From contig JASGHM010000001.1 of assembly GCA_047602365.1 (NCBI GenBank), positions 682,001 to 746,000 of the forward strand: DNA of 64,000 nucleotides, read 5' to 3'. Numbering within the stretch: position 1 is the stretch's first letter; each line of letters begins with the position of its first letter. Position numbers and translations under genes: made by a program. A model generated the notes under the pieces. The model was not told where the DNA came from, searched no databases, and was given only the letters and a program-made list of their open reading frames with translations. Source of the DNA: Piscinibacter sp047602365. Its GTDB lineage: Bacteria > Pseudomonadota > Gammaproteobacteria > Burkholderiales > Burkholderiaceae_C. This document shows, piece after piece, positions 46,884 through 55,171 of this stretch.

Positions 46884-47251
46884 GGGCCGAGCAGCTCGCG
46901 CACCTTGTCGGCCAGCTCGCGCGTCGAGAAAGGTTTGGTCATGTACGCGTCGGCGCCGAGCGCCTGGCCCTTGGCGATGTCGGTGTCGCGGCCCTTGGCG
47001 CTGAGCATCAGGATCTTCACGCCGGCCAGCGTCTCGTCGGCACGCACCGCCTGGCAGACCTCGAAGCCGCTGAGCCCCGGCATCATCACGTCGAGCAGCA
47101 CCAGGTCGGGCCGGTCGCGGCGGATCGCGGCCAGCGCTGACGGGCCGTCGCGCGCGATGCTGACCGCGTGGCCCTCGCGCTTCATCAGGAACTCCAGCGA
47201 GATGACGATGTTCGCCTCGTCGTCGGCGATCAGCACCTTCCTGTTCATCAT
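46880..47251 (-). CDS. Single-domain response regulator
   Basis: A 123-residue CheY-like receiver with no output domain. Acidic pocket DDEANI near residues 10-11, phospho-acceptor aspartate in LVLLDVMMPGLSG near 55, the T/S position in MLSAKG near 84 and lysine in MTKPFS near 106. ATGATG overlaps the kinase stop, with GAGGAG upstream, and its own stop overlaps the exonuclease-fusion start. It is the cognate receiver of the symporter-kinase. Since it cannot bind DNA itself, it must act through a partner, perhaps the fused sensor-exonuclease downstream. Confidence 0.9.
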   Translation of the reverse strand: MMNRKVLIADDEANIVISLEFLMKREGHAVSIARDGPSALAAIRRDRPDLVLLDVMMPGLSGFEVCQAVRADETLAGVKILMLSAKGRDTDIAKGQALGADAYMTKPFSTRELADKVRELLGP

Positions 47252-49899
47252 GTCGTCTCCTCTTCTTGTCGCCCTTGCCAGGGCAGCTCGATGCCGAAGC
47301 AGGCGCCCTGCCCCGGTGCCGAGCGCAGCCACAGGCGCCCGCCGAAATGCTCGACGATCTGCCGGCTGATCGGCAGGCCCAGACCGGTGCCCGGCGGCCG
47401 GTTCGCCGTGTCGCCGCCCTGGCGGAACTTCTCGAACACCAGTTGCTGCTGCTCGGGCGCAATGCCCGGGCCGTTGTCCTGCACTTCGATGTGCGCGAAG
47501 CGTTCGTCACAGGCCAGGATCACCGTCACCCGGCCGGTGTGCTGTGGCACGAACTTGGCCGCGTTGGACAGCAGGTTGATCAGCACCTGCAGCAGCCGGT
47601 CACGGTCGGCGTGCAGCAGTGGCACCTGCTCGGGCTGCACCACGCTGACCGTCGCGCCACGCTCGCGGAAGGCCTCGCCGCTGGTCTGCACCGCATGGGC
47701 GATCAGCTCGCGCAGGTCGATCGCCTCGTGTTGCCACTGTGCGTGGCCGGACTCGATCTTCGCCATGTCCAGCACCTGGTTGACCAGGCGGCTCAGGCGC
47801 TCGGCCTCGGCCACCACCAGGCCGAGGAACTGCTGGCGCTGCGCGGCGTCCATCGCCGGGTCGTCGCGCATCAACTCGGCGAAGGCGCGGATCGAGGTCA
47901 GCGGTGTGCGCAGCTCATGCGTCACCGAAGACATGAAGTCGTCCTTCAGCCTGTCCAGGCTTTCGAGCTGGCGGTTCAGCGCACGCACCTGCGAGGCCTC
48001 GTCGAGCATGCGCAGGATGTCTTCGGCGGCCAGCGGCTCCTCCTCGACGACCGAGGCCATCACCGCACGTGCCGAGGCGCTGCCTATCGCGCCGGCGAGC
48101 TGCGTCTCGACACGCTGCACCAGCGCGGCGTCGGGCACGATGTGCGCGACCCCGGCCGCACCGCTGCGCGTCGCGTAGTCGGCGAACAGCTTGCCGGCCG
48201 GCTCGGCGCCGAGGAAACGCACCGCCAACTGCTGCAGTTCGGCCAGCCGCGCGCGGCCGCGCCAGAACAGCGGCGCGGCGCCGGCGCGCTGGAACACGTC
48301 GACGAACAGCAGCGCCTGGGTCACCTCGCGTGCCGACGGGGCGCGGGCCAGCGACACCGCGACATAGGCCGCGATGTTGCCGAGCAGGCTCCACAGCAGC
48401 GCGTGCGTCAGGCTGTCCAGCCCAGCCAGGCCGAGCAACTGTTCCGGCTTCAGCAGCGCGATACCGAACGGACCGTGGTCGAGAAAGCCGCGGTCCAGCC
48501 AGCCCGACTTGGCGATCGACGGCAGCAGCAGCGTCCACGCCCACAAACCGAAGCCGGTGGCCAGTCCGGCCAGCGCGCCTGCTTTCGTGCCGCCCTTCCA
48601 GTACATGCCGCCGAGCAGCGCCGGTCCGAACTGCGCCACCGCGGCGAAGCTGATCAGGCCGATGCTGACCAGCGCATAGGCCTCGCCGGCGATGCGGAAG
48701 TAGAGGTAGCCGAGCAGCAGCAGCAGCACGATGACGAAACGCCGCACCCGCAGCGGCACGGCGCTGAGGTCGTCAGCGGCGCGGTGGCGCAGGCGCAGCC
48801 ACAGCGGCATCACCAGGTCGTTGCTGACCATGGTCGACACCGCGATGGCCTCGACGATCACCATGCCGGTGGCCGCCGACAGGCCGCCGATGAAGGCCAG
48901 CAGCGCCAGCGCTGGCACACCGCCATCCAGCGGCAGCGACAGCACGAAGGTCTCCGGGTCGGCGTTGCCGGGGCCGAAGTGCAGCAGGCCGCCGAGCGCG
49001 ATCGGCAGCACGAACAGGTTGATCAGCAGCAGGTAGGCCGGAAAGGCCCAGGTGGCGCGCCGCACGTGACGCTCGTCGACGTTCTCCACCACCATCACCT
49101 GGAACTGGCGCGGCAGGAACAGCACCGACAGCCCGGCCAGCAGCACCAGTGCGGCCCACTGGCCACCGGCGAACTTCGTCTCGCCGCCGAGGCCAGTCAG
49201 CCCGGCCAGGTCGGGCCGCGCCTGGGCACGCGCGAAGATGTCGGCCGGCCCGTCGAACAGCCCCCAGCAGACGAACACGCCGATGGCCAGGAAGGCGAGC
49301 AGCTTGACCACCGACTCGAGCGCGATCGCCGCCACCATGCCTTCGTGGCGCTCGCTGGTGTCCAGATGCCGCGTGCCGAAGGCGACGGTGAAGCCGGCCA
49401 GCAGCAGCGCGATGTACAGCGTGCTGTCCTGCCACCAGGCGGCAGCGTGACCGCTGGCGCCGGTGAGCAGCGCCAGCCCGCTGGCGATCGCCTTCAGCTG
49501 CAGCGCCACGTAGGGCAGGATGCCGACCAGCGCGATCAGCGTGACCAGTGCGGCCAGCGTTCGGCTCTTGCCGTAGCGGCTGGCGATGAAGTCGGCGATC
49601 GAGGTGATGCGGTAGGCCCGCGCGATGCGGATCATCTTGCGCAGCAGCGTGCCGGCGAGCAGCAGCGCCAGCGTCGGGCCGAGATAGATCGGCAGGAACC
49701 ACAGGCCCGAGCTGGCTGCGCGGCCAATGCTGCCGAAGTAGGTCCAGGCGGTGCAGTACACGCCCATCGACAGCGTGTAGACCCAGGCGTTGCCGATCAC
49801 CGAGCGGCCCTCGCGCGCACGACGGTCGGCCCAGTGCGCCACCGCGAACAGCAGCAGCAGGTAGGCGAACGACGCGGCGAGGACGGGGAGCGTGGACAT
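47248..49899 (-). CDS. Sodium/solute symporter-type sensor histidine kinase, CrbS/CbrA-like
   Basis: An 883-residue protein: an SSS (SLC5) symporter-like domain of about 13 membrane segments (residues 1-480), a STAC-like linker region, and a histidine kinase. H-box FMSSVTHELRTPLTS has the histidine near residue 661. N-box LINLLSNAAKF is near 772 and G-boxes DNGPGIA and GTGLGLPIS are near 808-845. CrbS senses acetate metabolism and CbrA carbon/nitrogen balance. Linkage to actP-yjcH here favours a CrbS-like role in acetate use. ATG 49899 is chosen as it overlaps the small upstream gene (TGATG). The response regulator overlaps its end. Confidence 0.9.
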   Translation of the reverse strand: MSTLPVLAASFAYLLLLFAVAHWADRRAREGRSVIGNAWVYTLSMGVYCTAWTYFGSIGRAASSGLWFLPIYLGPTLALLLAGTLLRKMIRIARAYRITSIADFIASRYGKSRTLAALVTLIALVGILPYVALQLKAIASGLALLTGASGHAAAWWQDSTLYIALLLAGFTVAFGTRHLDTSERHEGMVAAIALESVVKLLAFLAIGVFVCWGLFDGPADIFARAQARPDLAGLTGLGGETKFAGGQWAALVLLAGLSVLFLPRQFQVMVVENVDERHVRRATWAFPAYLLLINLFVLPIALGGLLHFGPGNADPETFVLSLPLDGGVPALALLAFIGGLSAATGMVIVEAIAVSTMVSNDLVMPLWLRLRHRAADDLSAVPLRVRRFVIVLLLLLGYLYFRIAGEAYALVSIGLISFAAVAQFGPALLGGMYWKGGTKAGALAGLATGFGLWAWTLLLPSIAKSGWLDRGFLDHGPFGIALLKPEQLLGLAGLDSLTHALLWSLLGNIAAYVAVSLARAPSAREVTQALLFVDVFQRAGAAPLFWRGRARLAELQQLAVRFLGAEPAGKLFADYATRSGAAGVAHIVPDAALVQRVETQLAGAIGSASARAVMASVVEEEPLAAEDILRMLDEASQVRALNRQLESLDRLKDDFMSSVTHELRTPLTSIRAFAELMRDDPAMDAAQRQQFLGLVVAEAERLSRLVNQVLDMAKIESGHAQWQHEAIDLRELIAHAVQTSGEAFRERGATVSVVQPEQVPLLHADRDRLLQVLINLLSNAAKFVPQHTGRVTVILACDERFAHIEVQDNGPGIAPEQQQLVFEKFRQGGDTANRPPGTGLGLPISRQIVEHFGGRLWLRSAPGQGACFGIELPWQGRQEEETT

Positions 49900-50102
49900 C
49901 AGCCCTCGTCCTCCGGCGCCTCGGCCACCCAGGCCGCCAGCGCGATCAGCACGGCCCAGCCGAGGAACAGCGCGAGCGGCAGCAGCGGCAGGCCGGCCAC
50001 GGTGACCGGCCGGTCCCACAGCGTCAGCAGCGGGAAGTTCAGCAGCGCCCAGCCGGCGGCGAACAGGGCGACGAGACGCTGGTGGCGCAGGCGCTCGGGC
50101 AT
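49899..50102 (-). CDS. Small two-helix membrane protein upstream of symporter kinase, CbrX-like
   Basis: A 67-residue protein with two membrane helices (LVALFAAGWALLNFPLLTLW and LPLALFLGWAVLIALAAWVA) and an acidic tail (EAPEDEG). Its stop and the kinase start share one base (TGATG), so kinase translation depends on it. A short membrane protein gene, cbrX, lies in the same place ahead of cbrA in Pseudomonas; this looks like the counterpart by position and form, not by proven homology. It starts at ATG 50102, 13 bp after the DUF294 gene stop. Confidence 0.7.
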   Translation of the reverse strand: MPERLRHQRLVALFAAGWALLNFPLLTLWDRPVTVAGLPLLPLALFLGWAVLIALAAWVAEAPEDEG

Positions 50103-50115
50103 CGTCGTTCCCCGC

Positions 50116-51558
50116 TCACAGCGCGTCGAGCCGGAAGCGCTGGCGCAACAGCGCGCGGAAGCGCTTGTTGATGGCCAGCGCATCCTTGAACTGGTCGCGG
50201 TCCATGGTGCTCAGGTCGGAAGGCCGCACCAGGTTGCCCGGGCGCTCGCCGAGCTCGCGCTGGCGCAACTGGTGGCGCAGCTTCAGGCCCATCAGGTAGT
50301 GCAGCGCTTCGGTCAGGTCCTGCCCGAGCGCGGCGTCGATGGTGCCGCGCTCGACGAGCCTGCGGATGCGTTCGGCGGTGCCGCTGTCGGCCACGCCCTG
50401 CGCCAGGCTGAGCGCGCGCACACCGTGCACGATCGGGAAGGTGCCGAGCTTCTTCAGGTCCAGCGGCTGCTCGTCGCTGCGCGCGGTGAGCTTGAGCCAC
50501 CAGCTCTGCGGCTCGTCGAACTGGTCGGCCGCGGCGGCGAAGCGCGCCAGGAAGGCGTCGCTGCCCGACAGCAGCTTGCGCAGGTGCGCGCGCAGTTCGT
50601 CGAGTAGGGCTGCGTCGCCAGCCACCACGGCGCTGTCCTGGAAGATCGCCAGGTTCATCGGCCCGTCGCCGTTCTTGCCGTACACCCACTCGCCGAGCGT
50701 CGCTCGCATCGCCGCGACGCTGCAGCACCACAGCGGGTTGGTCAGCATGATGTCGCCCGGGCACGGCGGGTAGCCGAAGGCCGACAGCGCGGCATTGAAG
50801 CGCTGCGTGGCCGCTTCCAGCTGCGCATGCTCGAAGCCGTCGCGCAGCAGCAGCGCGTTGTCCTGGTCGGTCTTGAGGATCTGCTCGCCACGCCCTTCGC
50901 TGCCCATCACCAGCAGGCAGCTGTTGGCCACCAGTTCGGCCGGGGCGACCAGGCTCCACGTCTTGGCGAACAGGCGGTGGTTGAGTTCGCCCACCAGCCG
51001 CGCGATGCGCTCGATCTTGATGCCGCCGTCGTGCAGCAGCTCCACCAGCGCGTCGACACGCTGCGCGGCGACGGCGAGATCGTCGATGGAGGCCGCCTCG
51101 TCGATCTGCAGCGCCACGATGTGCGAATGGTTGGCGACGAAGCTGACCAGGTCGAGCTGGCCCAGCACGCCCAGCACCTCCGTGCCGTCGCGCACCAGCA
51201 GGCGGTGCACGCGGTGGCGCACCATCAGCCACAGCGCCTCGAACAGCTCGGCGTCGGCGTCGATCTCGATCAGCCCGAAGCGCGCCACCTCACGCACCGC
51301 CAGCCGCGCCGGCGGCGTGTCGCGCAGCAGCGCGTCGCGCAGGTCGGTGGTGGTGAAGATGCCCAGGCGGTTGCCGGCCTCGCCGGCGTCGTTGACCAGC
51401 GCGCTGGTCAGCCCCTGCGCCGACAGCTCGCGGCACACCGAGACGAGGTCGAGCGCGCCGTCGACGTAGTAGGGCTTGCGCACGTAGGCATCGCGCACCT
51501 TGGCGGTGACGAGCGAAAGCATTTCGCGCTGGGATTCAGGGCCGCGGCTGTCGGGCAT
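50116..51558 (-). CDS. CBS domain protein with DUF294 nucleotidyltransferase-like domain
   Basis: A 480-residue protein. A CBS pair fills about residues 15-150 (GIFTTTDLRDALL, VLGVLGQLDLVSF), which can bind adenine nucleotides. The next part is the DUF294 putative nucleotidyltransferase: MGSEGRGEQILKTDQDNALL near residue 216 matches the GS...DxD active-site motif of GlnD-like enzymes. The C-terminal DUF294 helical domain follows (YLMGLKLRHQLRQ). Such proteins occur in acetate-permease loci of many bacteria and may modify or sense energy state. It lies 85 bp downstream of actP and just upstream of the small membrane protein gene. Confidence 0.88.
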   Translation of the reverse strand: MPDSRGPESQREMLSLVTAKVRDAYVRKPYYVDGALDLVSVCRELSAQGLTSALVNDAGEAGNRLGIFTTTDLRDALLRDTPPARLAVREVARFGLIEIDADAELFEALWLMVRHRVHRLLVRDGTEVLGVLGQLDLVSFVANHSHIVALQIDEAASIDDLAVAAQRVDALVELLHDGGIKIERIARLVGELNHRLFAKTWSLVAPAELVANSCLLVMGSEGRGEQILKTDQDNALLLRDGFEHAQLEAATQRFNAALSAFGYPPCPGDIMLTNPLWCCSVAAMRATLGEWVYGKNGDGPMNLAIFQDSAVVAGDAALLDELRAHLRKLLSGSDAFLARFAAAADQFDEPQSWWLKLTARSDEQPLDLKKLGTFPIVHGVRALSLAQGVADSGTAERIRRLVERGTIDAALGQDLTEALHYLMGLKLRHQLRQRELGERPGNLVRPSDLSTMDRDQFKDALAINKRFRALLRQRFRLDAL

Positions 51559-51643
51559 GCGAGCGTCGAATGTGAGAACGGGACCGCAGGCAGTGTGCCC
51601 GCAGCCCCGTCCGGTGGCTTGCCTTTCGTCTAGCGACGAGGCA

Positions 51644-53380
51644 TCAGTGGCCGGAGGCTCCCGCCGCGCCGATGCCGGTCTCCGAACGCACCTGCTGGGC
51701 CAGGAAGCCCTCGCGGTCGGTGTAGGCGCGGGCGCCGCGGTCGAGCACCGAGAACAGCCAGATGCCGACGAAGCCGATGGTCATCGAGAACAGCGCGGGT
51801 GAGGTGTAGGGGAACAGCGCCGAGCCCTTGGGGTTGCCCAGCGTGGCTTCCCACACCGACGGCGACACCACGGTCAGCACCACCGACGAGATCAGGCCGA
51901 GGAAGCCGCCGATCACCGCACCCTTGGTCGTGCAATCCTTCCACAGCACGCTCATGAAGAGCACCGGGAAGTTGGCCGAGGCGGCGATCGCGAAGGCCAG
52001 CGAGACCATGAAGGCGATGTTCTGCTTCTCGAAGGCGATGCCCAGCACCACCGCGATGATGCCCAGCGCGATCGTCGTCGCCTTGGACACGCGCAGTTCG
52101 GCGGCGCTGTCGGCCTTGCCCTGCTTGAGCACCGTGGCGTAGATGTCGTGCGACACCGCCGAAGCGCCCGACAGCGTCAGGCCGGCCACCACCGCGAGGA
52201 TGGTCGCGAACGCCACCGCCGAGATGAAACCGAGGAACACGTTGCCGCCCACCGCGTTGGCCAGGTGGATGGCGGCCATGTTGCCGCCGCCCAGCAGCGC
52301 GCCCTTGGCGTCGAGGAACTGCGGGTTGGTCAGCACGAAGGTGATCGCGCCGAAGCCGATGATGAAGGTCAGCAGGTAGAAGTAGCCGATCCAGCCGGTC
52401 GCCCACATCACGCTCTTGCGCGCTTCCTTGGCCGAAGGCACGGTGAAGAAGCGCATCAGGATGTGCGGCAGGCCGGCGGTGCCGAACATCAGCGCCATGC
52501 CGAAGCTGATCGCCGAGATCGGGTCCTTGACGAAGTTGCCCGGGCCCATGATCGACTGACCGAGCTTGGCTGCTTCCTCCGGCGTCTTGCCGGCGCCGGT
52601 GGCGAGGCTGGCCTTGATCTCGACCGCCTTGGCGAACATCGCCTCGGGGCTGAAGCCGAACTGCCACATCACCATGAAGGCCATGAAGGACGCGCCGCCG
52701 AGCAGCAGGCAGGCCTTGATGATCTGCACCCAGGTGGTGGCGGTCATGCCGCCGAACAGCACGTAGACCATCATCAGCGCGCCGACGATGACCACCGCGA
52801 TCCAGTACTCGAGGCCGAACAGCAGCTTGATCAGCTGGCCGGCGCCGACCATCTGCGCGATCAGGTAGAACGCGACGACGACCAGCGTGCCCGAGGCGGC
52901 GAAGATGCGCACCGGCTTCTGCTCGAAGCGGAACGCGGCCACGTCGGCGAAGGTGAACTTGCCGAGGTTGCGCAGCCGTTCGGCCATCAGGAAGGTGATC
53001 ACCGGCCAGCCGACCAGGAAGCCGATCGAGTAGATCAGGCCGTCGAAGCCGGAGGCCATCACCGCGGCGGAAATGCCGAGGAACGAAGCCGCCGACATGT
53101 AGTCGCCGGCGATCGCCAGGCCGTTCTGGAAGCCGGTGATGCCACCGCCAGCGGTGTAGAAGTCGGCCGCGCTCTTGGTGCGCGCGGCGGCCCACTTGGT
53201 GATGAACAGCGTGAAGATCACGAACACGCCGAACATGCCGATGGCCGTCCAGTTGGTCGCCTGCTTCTGCGCCTGGCCGAGGTCGGCGCCGGCCGCCAGC
53301 GCGGCGCCCGCCGCGCCGAGCAGCGCGGCCAGCGTCAGCACGCGGCGGGTGGTGTTGCTGAGTCGGATCGAGCGGCTCAT
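51644..53380 (-). CDS. actP: Cation/acetate symporter ActP
   Basis: A 578-residue sodium/solute symporter of the ActP group. Signal-like N-terminus, then a first periplasmic segment, with KSAADFYTAGGGITGFQNGLAIAGDYMSAASFLG near residue 60-95, the sodium-site region typical of the family. It imports acetate and other short carboxylates for activation by acetyl-CoA synthetase. ATG 53380 overlaps the yjcH stop. It follows yjcH in the same order as in E. coli (where acs precedes). Expression probably responds to the symporter-kinase downstream and to the repeat array upstream of yjcH. Confidence 0.93.
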   Translation of the reverse strand: MSRSIRLSNTTRRVLTLAALLGAAGAALAAGADLGQAQKQATNWTAIGMFGVFVIFTLFITKWAAARTKSAADFYTAGGGITGFQNGLAIAGDYMSAASFLGISAAVMASGFDGLIYSIGFLVGWPVITFLMAERLRNLGKFTFADVAAFRFEQKPVRIFAASGTLVVVAFYLIAQMVGAGQLIKLLFGLEYWIAVVIVGALMMVYVLFGGMTATTWVQIIKACLLLGGASFMAFMVMWQFGFSPEAMFAKAVEIKASLATGAGKTPEEAAKLGQSIMGPGNFVKDPISAISFGMALMFGTAGLPHILMRFFTVPSAKEARKSVMWATGWIGYFYLLTFIIGFGAITFVLTNPQFLDAKGALLGGGNMAAIHLANAVGGNVFLGFISAVAFATILAVVAGLTLSGASAVSHDIYATVLKQGKADSAAELRVSKATTIALGIIAVVLGIAFEKQNIAFMVSLAFAIAASANFPVLFMSVLWKDCTTKGAVIGGFLGLISSVVLTVVSPSVWEATLGNPKGSALFPYTSPALFSMTIGFVGIWLFSVLDRGARAYTDREGFLAQQVRSETGIGAAGASGH

Positions 53381-53685
53381 TTCAGCACCCCCTGGCGAAC
53401 GGCCTCGGTCAGCTCGTCGTACTGGCTATTGGCGCGCAGCACGTAGAACGCGGTGATCACGACGGTGAACACGATCACGCCGAAGCCGATGGGGATGCCC
53501 ACCGTCATCACGCCCTCGCCGAGGCGCTGCGACAGGAAGGGCTTGTTGAAGGCCACCAGCATGATGAAGCCGTAGTACACGACCATCATCGCCAGCGTGA
53601 GCCACCAGCCGAACGCCGAGCGTTTGGCCTTCAGCTCGATGTACTTGGGGTGGGTCGAGATCTTGCGGACCAGATCGTCGTCCAT
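53377..53685 (-). CDS. yjcH: DUF485 membrane protein YjcH
   Basis: A 102-residue inner membrane protein of the DUF485 family. Conserved start DLVRKISTHPKYIELKAKRSAFGWWL, then two membrane segments (residues about 27-45 and 58-82). It is always paired with actP and probably assists the symporter. GAGAGGAGA precedes the ATG (53690-53698). Its stop overlaps the actP start (ATGA). The 59-bp repeat array lies 64 bp upstream. Confidence 0.92.
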   Translation of the reverse strand: MDDDLVRKISTHPKYIELKAKRSAFGWWLTLAMMVVYYGFIMLVAFNKPFLSQRLGEGVMTVGIPIGFGVIVFTVVITAFYVLRANSQYDELTEAVRQGVLK

Positions 53686-53748
53686 GGTGTGTCTCCTCTC
53701 GTGTGGATGAGCCTCAGCGAGGCCGTTCGTGAATCCTCCACGATCGGA

Positions 53749-53807
53749 CTGACCAAGCTCTGACGCAGAGCCAACGCGGGCTGACGCGGAACTGAAGTGA
53801 AACTGAC
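53749..53807 (-). promoter_or_regulatory. 59-bp direct-repeat array upstream of yjcH-actP
   Basis: Plus-strand units CTGAC (53749), CTGAC (53760), CCAAC (53771), CTGAC (53781), CTGAA (53792), CTGAC (53803), with spacers N6, N6, N5, N6, N6. Order, spacing and both variant units are the same as at 43107-43165 before the MHS permease. Spacer bases are only partly conserved, which argues for selection on the units. It sits 64 bp upstream of the yjcH start, the usual place for an activator. Confidence 0.78.
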
Positions 53808-53838
53808 GGCGCGCGATGCGCGCTTGATGTGCGTCAGT

Positions 53839-54480
53839 TCAGCTGCGCACGACACCGGGCCGCGGCACGGCGGCGGCATCCCAGTCGGGGCCGTCGAACC
53901 ACGCATCGCCGCGCAGGCAGGCAGCGAGCATCTCGAGCGAATCGAGACCCCAGAACAGGCGGCCGTCGAGCTCGATGGTGGGCACGCCGAACACGCCGCG
54001 TGCGAGCGCCTGTGCGGTGAAGTCCTTGACCGACTGCTTGACGGCGTCGCCTTCGGGGTCGCGCTGCGGCGCGAGGCGCGCACGCAGATCGGCAAGGCGC
54101 TCGGCATCGTTGGCGTCGGCAGCGCCGTGCCACACATGGTGCAGCACCTGCTCGCACTGCCAGCGGTTCGGCGTGCCGCCTTCGGGCGCGCAGGCGTGCA
54201 GCAGGCGCAGCAGCGCGAGTGGGTTGAACGGGTGCTGCGCCGGCGTCTCGATGCGGATGCCGAGCCGGTGCGCTTGCCAGGCGATCTGCCGGAAGGTCCA
54301 GGCCCGCTTCGGCTCGATCTCGGCGGGGCCCTTCTGCCCCCATTGCTTCAGCAGGCCGGCGAACAGGATGGGCCGGTAGTCGACGCTGTAGGACAGCCCC
54401 TCCAGCGCCTGCGGCAGGCGCTCGAACGCGAGATGCGCGTAGGGCGAGATCGGATCGAACCAGAACTGCAGCGCCTTCAC
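53839..54480 (-). CDS. DsbA-family 2-hydroxychromene-2-carboxylate isomerase-like protein
   Basis: A 213-residue thioredoxin-fold protein of the DsbA/kappa-GST group. FWFDPISPYAHLAFERLP at the N-terminus is the family start, with serine where DsbA has its active cysteines, and GVFGVPTIELDGRLFWGLD near residue 165 carries the cis-proline. Enzymes of this family are glutathione-dependent isomerases in aromatic degradation. The start is GTG at 54480 overlapping the DUF1289 stop (GTGA). It closes a four-gene coupled cassette with HMG-CoA lyase, YbaK-like and DUF1289 genes. The true substrate is unclear. Confidence 0.83.
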   Translation of the reverse strand: MKALQFWFDPISPYAHLAFERLPQALEGLSYSVDYRPILFAGLLKQWGQKGPAEIEPKRAWTFRQIAWQAHRLGIRIETPAQHPFNPLALLRLLHACAPEGGTPNRWQCEQVLHHVWHGAADANDAERLADLRARLAPQRDPEGDAVKQSVKDFTAQALARGVFGVPTIELDGRLFWGLDSLEMLAACLRGDAWFDGPDWDAAAVPRPGVVRS

Positions 54481-54683
54481 GTCGGCGTTCCCTTCAGCGC
54501 CGCCAGCGCCTCACGGCGCTGCGGCAGCAGCCGCCAGACGGCGCGCTTCTGATCGTTGTCGAGCACCGACCAGGCAGCGATCTCGTCGAGCGTGCGCAGG
54601 CAGCCTTCGCACCAGCCGCTGCGTGCGTCCATCTTGCACACGCTGATGCACGGCGACGGCACGGCGGTGCTCGACGCTGTCAT
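54477..54683 (-). CDS. DUF1289 family protein
   Basis: A 68-residue protein with the DUF1289 pattern PSPCISVCKMD...WCEGCLRTLDEIAAW: four cysteines (CxxxC and CxxC) likely to bind a metal. The function is unknown. ATG 54683 overlaps the YbaK-like gene stop, and its stop overlaps the isomerase GTG, so translation is coupled on both sides. Confidence 0.82.
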   Translation of the reverse strand: MTASSTAVPSPCISVCKMDARSGWCEGCLRTLDEIAAWSVLDNDQKRAVWRLLPQRREALAALKGTPT

Positions 54684-55171
54684 GCCTGCACGACGTCGGC
54701 CACCGGCGCGCCGGTCAGCGCCTCGAGCTGCGCCGGGCTCAGCTTGAACACGCCGTTGGGATGGCCGGCCGCTGCCCAGATCTCGCCGAAGCGGAACAGC
54801 TCGCGGTCGATCAGCGTGACCGGCGCCGAGGCGTGCGCGAGCGGCGAGACGCCGCCGATCGTGAAGCCGGTGCGTGCCTTGACGAAGTCGGCATCGGCGC
54901 GGCCGAGCGAACCGACGATGGCCGCGACCTTCTTCTCGTCGACACGCCTGTCGCCCGAGGTCACCACAAGCACCGCGGCCTCGTCGGCCTTGCGCCGGAA
55001 GATCACGCTCTTGGCGATCTGGCCGACCTGCACGCCCAGCGCATCGGCGGCCTCCTGCGAGGTGCGCGCGGAAACCTCCAGCCACACCGGCGCATGCGGA
55101 TGGCTGCGCTCGCTGAGCGCCTGCGTGACGCGCCTGAATCCCTCCGGGCGGTCGATCGTCGTGTCGCTCAT
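54680..55171 (-). CDS. YbaK/EbsC-type aminoacyl-tRNA deacylase
   Basis: A 163-residue protein of the YbaK/prolyl-tRNA editing family, which hydrolyses mischarged tRNA in trans. Features: AKSVIFRRKADEAAVLVVTSGDRRVDEKKVAA with the conserved lysine, and TGFTIGGVSPLAH near residue 103 with the GG(V/I)SP active-site loop. The length fits. It overlaps the HMG-CoA lyase stop at its start (ATGA) and DUF1289 at its end. The exact tRNA target is not known. Confidence 0.87.
   Translation of the reverse strand: MSDTTIDRPEGFRRVTQALSERSHPHAPVWLEVSARTSQEAADALGVQVGQIAKSVIFRRKADEAAVLVVTSGDRRVDEKKVAAIVGSLGRADADFVKARTGFTIGGVSPLAHASAPVTLIDRELFRFGEIWAAAGHPNGVFKLSPAQLEALTGAPVADVVQA

Noticed and set aside
46884..47510. 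N-terminal extension of the sensor-exonuclease frame
   Set aside because: It runs antiparallel in a shifted frame through the receiver gene; the ATG at 46883 overlaps the receiver stop and starts a normal membrane segment.
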